This document shows positions 58,184-64,000 of a stretch of 64,000 bases of DNA, piece by piece; within the stretch, counting starts at the first letter, position 1, and each line of letters opens with the position of its first letter. Source of the stretch: Microbulbifer sp. MI-G (lineage in GTDB: Bacteria; Pseudomonadota; Gammaproteobacteria; Pseudomonadales; Cellvibrionaceae); NCBI RefSeq assembly GCF_030440425.1, contig NZ_CP098023.1, forward strand, positions 1-64,000, in the 5' to 3' direction. Both the position numbers and the translations under genes were made by a program. Under the pieces are notes generated by a model that had not been told where the DNA came from, ran no database searches, and saw nothing but the letters and a program-made list of their open reading frames with translations.

Positions 58184-59337
58184 ACGATCTCTACTTAATT
58201 TACAAAAACATGACGAGGAAGCCACTGCGGCTGTTTCTCACCTGTTTTGCCATCTTTATTGCGTTTTTGATCTTTGGTGCCGTCACCAGCTTGAAAAGTG
58301 CACTCAATTCCGGCGTGGAACTCTCTGCAGACAATCGCCTGGTGGTGTTTAACCGAATCAACTTTACCAAATCCCTGCCCATTGCCTACTACCAGAAAGT
58401 CGCCGCGGTGACAGGTGTGAAGGACGTCACCCATCTGAACTGGTTTGGTGGCTACTATCAGGAACCGGCCAAACAAATTGTCTCCATGGCGGTGGAGCCT
58501 GAATCCTATCTGCGCGTCTACGGTGAGGTTATTATTCCCGAGACGCAGAAACAGGCCTGGTTCAACAACCGTCAGGGAGCCTTGGTGGGGGAAAAACTGG
58601 CGGAGATGTATGGCTGGAAAATTGGCGACAGAATTCCGGTTTCTTCGAATATTTTTACTCATAAGGACGGTGGCTATACCTGGGAATTTATCGTCTCTGG
58701 TATTTTTAAAGGAAATACTGAGCAGTACGATACCCGACATATGCTGTTCCACTACCAGTATTTTATGGAAACCCAGACTTTTGGCGGTGATTGGATTGGC
58801 TGGATGGCACTTACCACCGACGATCCGTCGCTGAATGAAAAGGTGGCGAAGGTGATCGACGACACCTTTGCCAATTCCCAGAATGAAACCGACACCAGCA
58901 CGGAAGAAGCCTTTAATAAGGCATTTATCGAGCAGATTGGTAATATCGGCCTGATCATTTTCTCGGTGGTCTTTACCGCGTTTTTCACCATTCTTGTTGT
59001 GGTTGGCAATACCATGGCGCTGTCCATTCGCGAGCGCACCGGAGAAATTGCCGTACTGAAAACCCTGGGATTTTCCAGCACGAGAATTTTTCGCATGGTT
59101 TTATCCGAGTCCATGCTGATTGCACTGATCGGCGGCCTCTCCGGGCTGGCGGCCGCCTGGTTTCTGGTTGAGGTGGGGAAAACCTTCCTTGCACAGTTTT
59201 TACCCAGCCTGATTTTAGATGGCAATGTGGCCTTGCAGGCACTGGTATTTATGCTGTTGCTCGGCCTCGTCACCGGGCTGCTGCCGGCTTTTAATGCGCT
59301 GCGTGTGAATATCGCCACGGCATTTAACCGCCAATAA
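58180..59337 (+). CDS. ABC transporter permease, FtsX/MacB type
   Basis: The 385 residues form the four-helix MacB/FtsX layout: one N-terminal helix (about 18-40), a large periplasmic domain, and three C-terminal helices (VFTAFFTILVVVGNTMALSI onward) with the family LKTLGFSSTRIFRMVLSES loop. It pairs with the ATPase and with the second permease at 59416. Confidence 0.9.
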   Translation: MNDLYLIYKNMTRKPLRLFLTCFAIFIAFLIFGAVTSLKSALNSGVELSADNRLVVFNRINFTKSLPIAYYQKVAAVTGVKDVTHLNWFGGYYQEPAKQIVSMAVEPESYLRVYGEVIIPETQKQAWFNNRQGALVGEKLAEMYGWKIGDRIPVSSNIFTHKDGGYTWEFIVSGIFKGNTEQYDTRHMLFHYQYFMETQTFGGDWIGWMALTTDDPSLNEKVAKVIDDTFANSQNETDTSTEEAFNKAFIEQIGNIGLIIFSVVFTAFFTILVVVGNTMALSIRERTGEIAVLKTLGFSSTRIFRMVLSESMLIALIGGLSGLAAAWFLVEVGKTFLAQFLPSLILDGNVALQALVFMLLLGLVTGLLPAFNALRVNIATAFNRQ

Positions 59338-59415
59338 TAATTTGTTTTATCTTCAGCCTGTTGCGACCCCTGTTATATCGGGAATGACAGCGAAGCTTCG
59401 ACGAGGAGGGAAAGA

Positions 59416-60603
59416 ATGGGTTCTCTTATTGCACAAATTGTCTCGGTAACCTTGATGAATCTCGGCAGTTTGCGCCGTCGCCTTTGGATGTCGCTGGCCA
59501 TGGTGTTGGCTTCGGCAGTGGTGGTGGCAATATTGCTGGCATTTCTCGCCATGGCCAAGGGTTTCGAGGAGACCATGCGCGGTGCCGGCTCCAGCCAGAT
59601 CGCCATCCTGATGCGCGAGGGCTCTTCAACCGAACTCAATTCGGTGATTCTTCAGGATCAGGTCAACCTGATTGGCGCATCTGCCGGTGTCGCTCGTGGC
59701 ACCGACGGTCCGTTGATTTCACCGGAGCTTTACGTGATTGTGGATGGCATCAAGAAGTCCAGCGGAACCGAGGCCAATATCCCCCTGCGCGGGCTCAATA
59801 CAGCCGGTATGGATATGCGTACCAATATGCGTTTGGTAGAAGGGCGCCTGTTTACCCCGGGTACCAACGAGTTGGTTGTGGGCGCGGGGGTACTGCGGGA
59901 GTTCGATGGCTTCGAGATCGGCAGGGCGGTGCGCTTTGGCAAAAACCTGTGGACTGTGGTGGGTGTGTTTGCCACTGAAGGCAATATTTTTGAAAGCGAG
60001 CTGTGGGCGGATATCAATATTATCCAGAGCCACTACAATCGCGGCAACAGCTATCAGTCAATCCGCGTGAAGCTGGAAAATGATGGAGACCTTGGGCCGC
60101 TACAGAAAACCCTCGAAAGGGAACCGCGCCTGAATCTGGAGATTCAGACCGAACGCGATTATTTCGCCAGCCAGGGAAAACAATTGCAGTACATTGCCAT
60201 TTTCGGCTGGATTGTCAGTGCCATTATGGCCCTCGGTGCCCTGGCCGGCGCGCTCAACACCATGTACACCTCAGTGGCGGACCGGGCCAGGGAGATCGCC
60301 ACTCTGCGCGCGCTGGGTTTCAGCAGTTTTTCCGCCTTCTGCGGCACGGTTGCCGAGGCCATGGTGCTGGCGGTCGCCGGCGGCCTCCTCGGTTCCCTCG
60401 CTGCGTTTGTTTTCTTTGACGGTCTCAACACCTCCACTCTGGGGGGTAGCTTTACCCAGGTGGTTTTCAGTTTTGAGATGTCGCCGGAGCTGTTTCTGCA
60501 AGGAGCCATACTGGCGTTGGTCATCGGCTTTATCAGTGGTTTTTTCCCCGCCTGGCGCGCGGCGCGCATGCCGGTGATTGTGGCATTTCGTCACGGAGCC
60601 TGA
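59416..60603 (+). CDS. Second ABC transporter permease, FtsX/MacB type
   Basis: The 395-residue protein shows the same layout as the upstream permease: an N-terminal helix (LAMVLASAVVVAILLAFLAM), a periplasmic domain and C-terminal helices with the LRALGFSSFSAFCGTVAEA loop. Two different permeases in one operon suggest a heterodimeric transporter. AGGAGGG stands 6-12 bases before the ATG. The gene ends the operon and converges with the acyltransferase. Confidence 0.9.
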   Translation: MGSLIAQIVSVTLMNLGSLRRRLWMSLAMVLASAVVVAILLAFLAMAKGFEETMRGAGSSQIAILMREGSSTELNSVILQDQVNLIGASAGVARGTDGPLISPELYVIVDGIKKSSGTEANIPLRGLNTAGMDMRTNMRLVEGRLFTPGTNELVVGAGVLREFDGFEIGRAVRFGKNLWTVVGVFATEGNIFESELWADINIIQSHYNRGNSYQSIRVKLENDGDLGPLQKTLEREPRLNLEIQTERDYFASQGKQLQYIAIFGWIVSAIMALGALAGALNTMYTSVADRAREIATLRALGFSSFSAFCGTVAEAMVLAVAGGLLGSLAAFVFFDGLNTSTLGGSFTQVVFSFEMSPELFLQGAILALVIGFISGFFPAWRAARMPVIVAFRHGA

Positions 60604-60642
60604 GCGGGCTGCTGCGTACAAGCAAAGGTGCCCTCACGGAGC

Positions 60643-61539
60643 CTACTGTTTCTTGCGGTAGACGGTGCTTTTGCCCTGTGGCTGTTTGCGAAAGCGTTTG
60701 TATTCCCACTGGTACTGTTCCGGTGCTGCGGCAATACAGGCCTCCACGCCGCGATTCATGGCCGCCAGGGAAACCTTCTGCTCGTCACTGTAGATCGCTT
60801 TCTCCGCGGGCAGGAAAACCAGTTCGAAGCCTGCCTCCACCCGCATGCCAAAGCCGAATACACAGTGACACTGGGTGCGTTTTAGCAGGTTGTGGGCCAG
60901 GGTCATGGTGAGTGCCGGACGACCGAAAAAGGGGGCGAAGTCGCCGCCCATATCCGGCTCCTGGTCGGGCAGCACCATGGCGATATGGCCGGCCTTCAGG
61001 CACTTGAGCAGGGCGCGCACGCCGTGAACATTGGTGGGTACCATCTGGGCGCCGGTTTGCTCACGGCCAGTGCGGATAATCGAATCCAGGGCGGCAATTT
61101 TTGGGGGTGCATACAGCGCCATGGAGGGTCTCAAAGACGCCAGGAAGATACCGAAAATCTCCCAGTTGCCCGTATGCGGCATCAGCACCAGTGTACCGCG
61201 ACCATCCTCGTTGCCCTGTGACAGCAACTGCAGATTGCGTACCCCCAGGATAGTGTTTTTATTGACAGCCCAGGAGTGATGCCAGAGGCTCGCCATTTCG
61301 CAGCCGGTCATAGCAGTGCTCACCACACTCTCGCGAGCCAGTTGCTCCCGTTTTCCAGCGTCCATGGCCGGGTAGCAGAGCCGCAGGTTGATACGACTCA
61401 GGCGCAGGCCCTCTGTGCGAAACAGCACCGCCAGTCCGCCGGCGCAGCGCCCCAAGTGCCGCGACCATTTCAGTGGCAGTCTGCCCACCATTTTTAGTAC
61501 ACCTGCCGCGAGGTACCCCTTAATATCCACTGCACTCAC
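60643..61539 (-). CDS. Lipid A biosynthesis acyltransferase family protein
   Basis: The 298-residue LpxL/HtrB-family protein probably adds an acyl chain to lipid A or another lipid. The catalytic HTGNWE (HxxxxE) lies near residue 120. [16 protein letters not shown] is the second acceptor-binding block, and [10 protein letters not shown] near the end is typical. LpxL versus LpxM or ornithine-lipid use cannot be decided from sequence. It is convergent with the ABC permease and divergent from glyQ. Confidence 0.9.
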   Translation of the reverse strand: MSAVDIKGYLAAGVLKMVGRLPLKWSRHLGRCAGGLAVLFRTEGLRLSRINLRLCYPAMDAGKREQLARESVVSTAMTGCEMASLWHHSWAVNKNTILGVRNLQLLSQGNEDGRGTLVLMPHTGNWEIFGIFLASLRPSMALYAPPKIAALDSIIRTGREQTGAQMVPTNVHGVRALLKCLKAGHIAMVLPDQEPDMGGDFAPFFGRPALTMTLAHNLLKRTQCHCVFGFGMRVEAGFELVFLPAEKAIYSDEQKVSLAAMNRGVEACIAAAPEQYQWEYKRFRKQPQGKSTVYRKKQ

Positions 61540-61688
61540 TTCCTATACCAAACGCCGCAGCAAACGGCCAAGAGACCAGACACAGCTGGTCAAACTGCCC
61601 GGCACGGCCACAGTGCTTTAAGCGCGAGAGCTGCTGCCGCTATAATTGCGTCCCTTTGCCCACAGCTGATACTGATCCGGAGATAACG

Positions 61689-62645
61689 GTGTCCAAGCAA
61701 TACGATCTCAGTACCTTTCAGGGACTTGCTTTTGCCCTGCAGGATTATTGGGCGCGCCAGGGGTGCGTCATTCTACAGCCTCTGGATATGGAAGTGGGTG
61801 CCGGCACCTTTCATCCGGCGACTTTCCTGCGCGCCGTGGGTCCGGAAAACTGGAACGCAGCCTATGTACAGCCATGTCGCCGCCCCACCGACGGCCGCTA
61901 TGGCGAAAACCCCAACCGCTTGCAGCACTACTACCAATACCAGGTGGTGTTGAAACCGTCCCCGGACAATATCCAGGAACTGTACCTCGACAGCCTGCGC
62001 ACCATGGGGGTGGACCCGGCCATCCACGATATCCGCTTTGTGGAGGACAACTGGGAGTCCCCGACCCTGGGCGCCTGGGGTCTCGGCTGGGAAGTGTGGC
62101 TAAACGGTATGGAAGTGACCCAGTTTACCTATTTCCAGCAGGTAGGTGGTCTGGAGTGCTTCCCGGTCACCGGCGAGATCACCTATGGTCTCGAGCGTAT
62201 CGCTATGTACTTGCAGGGCGTGGAATCCATCTACGACCTGGTGTGGACCCGCAACCCAGGTGGCAGCCCCGTCACCTACGGCGATGTTTTCCACCAGAAC
62301 GAAGTGGAGATGTCCCACTATAACTTTGAACACGCCGACGTAGAGTTCCTGTTCGCCACCTTCGATCACTGTGAACGCGAAAGTGCGCGCCTGATTGAAC
62401 TGGGCCTGCCGCTGCCCGCTTACGAGCAAGTCATGAAGGCCTCCCACGCCTTTAACCTGCTGGATGCACGCCACGCCATCTCAGTGACCGAACGCCAGCG
62501 CTATATCCTGCGTGTACGCACCCTGGCCCGCGCCGTGGCACAGGCTTACTACGATGCGCGCCGCGCCTTAGGCTTCCCCATGGCAGATGAAGCCTTGCGG
62601 GCAGATATTTTGGCGGAAGACATCGAGCAAGAGGAGAAGCAGTAA
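61689..62645 (+). CDS. glyQ: Glycyl-tRNA synthetase alpha subunit
   Basis: GlyQ is the catalytic subunit of the tetrameric bacterial GlyRS. From GTG 61689 ([19 protein letters not shown]) it has 318 residues, the usual length; an upstream start at 61656 adds 11. Conserved blocks are [42 protein letters not shown] and [15 protein letters not shown] at about 61679 precedes the GTG. The stop overlaps the glyS start (TAATG). Confidence 0.96.
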   Translation: MSKQYDLSTFQGLAFALQDYWARQGCVILQPLDMEVGAGTFHPATFLRAVGPENWNAAYVQPCRRPTDGRYGENPNRLQHYYQYQVVLKPSPDNIQELYLDSLRTMGVDPAIHDIRFVEDNWESPTLGAWGLGWEVWLNGMEVTQFTYFQQVGGLECFPVTGEITYGLERIAMYLQGVESIYDLVWTRNPGGSPVTYGDVFHQNEVEMSHYNFEHADVEFLFATFDHCERESARLIELGLPLPAYEQVMKASHAFNLLDARHAISVTERQRYILRVRTLARAVAQAYYDARRALGFPMADEALRADILAEDIEQEEKQ

Positions 62646-64000
62646 TGGCTCAGGATTTTCTGGTAGAGCTGGGCACCGAAGAGCTGCCACCCAGGGCGTT
62701 GCACAAATTGATGAACGCTTTCGCCGAGGGTATTACCCAAGGTCTCAAGGGCGCCGAGCTGTCTTTTGGCGAGGTTAAAGCCTACGCAGCTCCGCGCCGC
62801 CTGGCAGTAGCGGTGTTCGGCTTGGCAGACAAGCAGCAAGACAAACAAATTGAAAAGCTGGGCCCGGCCGTCAAAGTCGCCTTCGATAAAGAGGGTAAGC
62901 CCAGTAAAGCCGCTGAGGGTTTCGCCCGCAGCAACGGCGTGACCGTTGAAGAGCTGGGACGCAAAGAGACTGACAAAGGCGAGCGCCTGGCTTTTATCAG
63001 CGAGCAGAAAGGCGCTGAAACTGAATCCTTATTGGCGGGCATTGTCGAGAAAGCGTTAGCTCAACTGCCTATTCCCAAGCGTATGCGCTGGGGTGCGCGC
63101 CGCGAGGAGTTCGTGCGTCCGGTGCACTGGCTCGTCATGCTGTTTGGCAACAAGGTGGTAGATGGCGAAGTGCTGGGCTTAAAAGCCGGTAATACCAGCC
63201 GTGGTCATCGCTTCCACTGCAATCGCGCGCTGGAGATCCACTCCGCCCACGATTATGCGCAGGTTCTGCGCGAGCCCGGCTACGTAATGGCGGACTTCGC
63301 CGAGCGCCGCGAAGCCATTCGTGCCCAGGTGATTGCCGAGGCCAATAACGTCAACGGTGAAGCGGTAATCGACGACGATTTGCTCGACGAAGTGACTGCG
63401 TTGGTGGAATGGCCTGTCGCCCTCACCGGCCGCTTCGAGGAGCGCTTCCTGGAAGTGCCCGCAGAAGCCCTGATCTCCTCCATGAAGGCGCACCAGAAGT
63501 ATTTCCACGTGGTGAATGAAGATGGCCAATTGCTGCCTTTCTTTATCACCGTGTCCAATATCGAGAGCCAGGATGCCGCCCAGGTGATCCACGGCAATGA
63601 GCGCGTCATCCGCCCGCGACTGGCAGATGCCGCCTTTTTCTTCGAGACCGACAAACAGACCAGTCTGGAGTCTCGTCGGGAGAAATTGCGCCAGATTGTG
63701 TTCCAGCAACATCTGGGCAGTGTCTACGACAAGACCGAGCGGGTCTCCGCTCTGGCGCGTGCCATCGCTGAACAGGTGGGTGCCCACAGCGACTGGGCCG
63801 AACGCGCCGGGCGCCTGTGCAAGTCGGACCTGGTTACCGAAATGGTGTTTGAATTCGCCGATATGCAGGGTATCGCAGGTTACTATTACGCGGAAAACGA
63901 TGGCGAGCCGCTGGATGTAGCCAAGGCCATGTATGAACAGTACATGCCCAAATTCGCCGGTGACGAGCTGCCCGCCAGTGAGACCGGTACCGTGATCGCC
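62645..64000 (+). CDS. glyS: Glycyl-tRNA synthetase beta subunit, cut by window end
   Basis: ATG 62645 opens at least 452 codons with no stop before the window ends, so the C-terminal third is missing. The N-terminus AQDFLVELGTEELPPRAL is diagnostic for the beta subunit. KRMRWGARREEFVRPVHWLVML and SMKAHQKYFHVVNEDG are conserved family blocks. The full protein is usually about 690 residues. Confidence 0.96.
   Translation, partial: MAQDFLVELGTEELPPRALHKLMNAFAEGITQGLKGAELSFGEVKAYAAPRRLAVAVFGLADKQQDKQIEKLGPAVKVAFDKEGKPSKAAEGFARSNGVTVEELGRKETDKGERLAFISEQKGAETESLLAGIVEKALAQLPIPKRMRWGARREEFVRPVHWLVMLFGNKVVDGEVLGLKAGNTSRGHRFHCNRALEIHSAHDYAQVLREPGYVMADFAERREAIRAQVIAEANNVNGEAVIDDDLLDEVTALVEWPVALTGRFEERFLEVPAEALISSMKAHQKYFHVVNEDGQLLPFFITVSNIESQDAAQVIHGNERVIRPRLADAAFFFETDKQTSLESRREKLRQIVFQQHLGSVYDKTERVSALARAIAEQVGAHSDWAERAGRLCKSDLVTEMVFEFADMQGIAGYYYAENDGEPLDVAKAMYEQYMPKFAGDELPASETGTVIA

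Overview
The window is the origin-proximal part of a gammaproteobacterial chromosome, oriented from the dnaA start codon at base 1. The gene order dnaA-dnaN-recF-gyrB, a caa3-type cytochrome oxidase cluster, prlC, dprA/tsaC/hemF/aroE facing def/fmt/rsmB/trkA, and glyQ-glyS is the one seen near the origin in Pseudomonas-like and Cellvibrionales genomes. A complete GlcNAc/chitin-sugar locus with a TonB-dependent receptor suggests a marine polysaccharide degrader, for example Microbulbifer or a relative. That genus-level placement is inference. Both GlyRS subunits are separate genes, as is usual in this group. No rRNA, tRNA, CRISPR array or intact insertion sequence was seen.

Layout: (1) 1-6435, replication genes, with two parS-type centromere palindromes inside recF. 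(2) 6436-12470, an AT-rich accessory stretch on the + strand: small orphan genes, a zeta-toxin-like kinase with an overlapping small partner, a GNAT acetyltransferase, a second P-loop protein, membrane proteins of unknown function, and two decayed genes (one frameshifted, one a cupin). (3) 12557-15711, a cadA/cadR metal-efflux pair with a MerR-type promoter between them, then a truncated phosphoesterase. (4) 15987-24575, the cytochrome c oxidase structural and assembly cluster (coxB, coxA, ctaG, coxC, SURF1, a CxxxC protein, ctaA, ctaB, sco). (5) 25389-30588, a MATE exporter, prlC-yheV and a gamma carbonic anhydrase. (6) 30691-41555, a GlcNAc catabolic locus: a LacI regulator, nagA, nagB and a GH20 hexosaminidase in one direction; a TonB-dependent receptor, a GlcNAc kinase and a sodium symporter in the other. 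Copies of one 12-base palindrome precede both transcription units. (7) 41967-50345, a minus-strand housekeeping run (LysM, dprA, purE, tsaC, hemF, aroE) with a foreign-looking insertion at about 45.9-48.0 kb that holds a TPR/transglutaminase-like lipoprotein and a pseudogene. (8) 50527-64000, def-fmt-rsmB-trkA-trkH, a four-gene ABC export module, a lipid A type acyltransferase, and glyQ with the first part of glyS.

The parts most likely to repay attention are the GlcNAc operator set and its unusual gene ends, the orphan genes between gyrB and cadA, the small CxxxC protein of the oxidase cluster, and the TPR lipoprotein with its neighbouring pseudogene.
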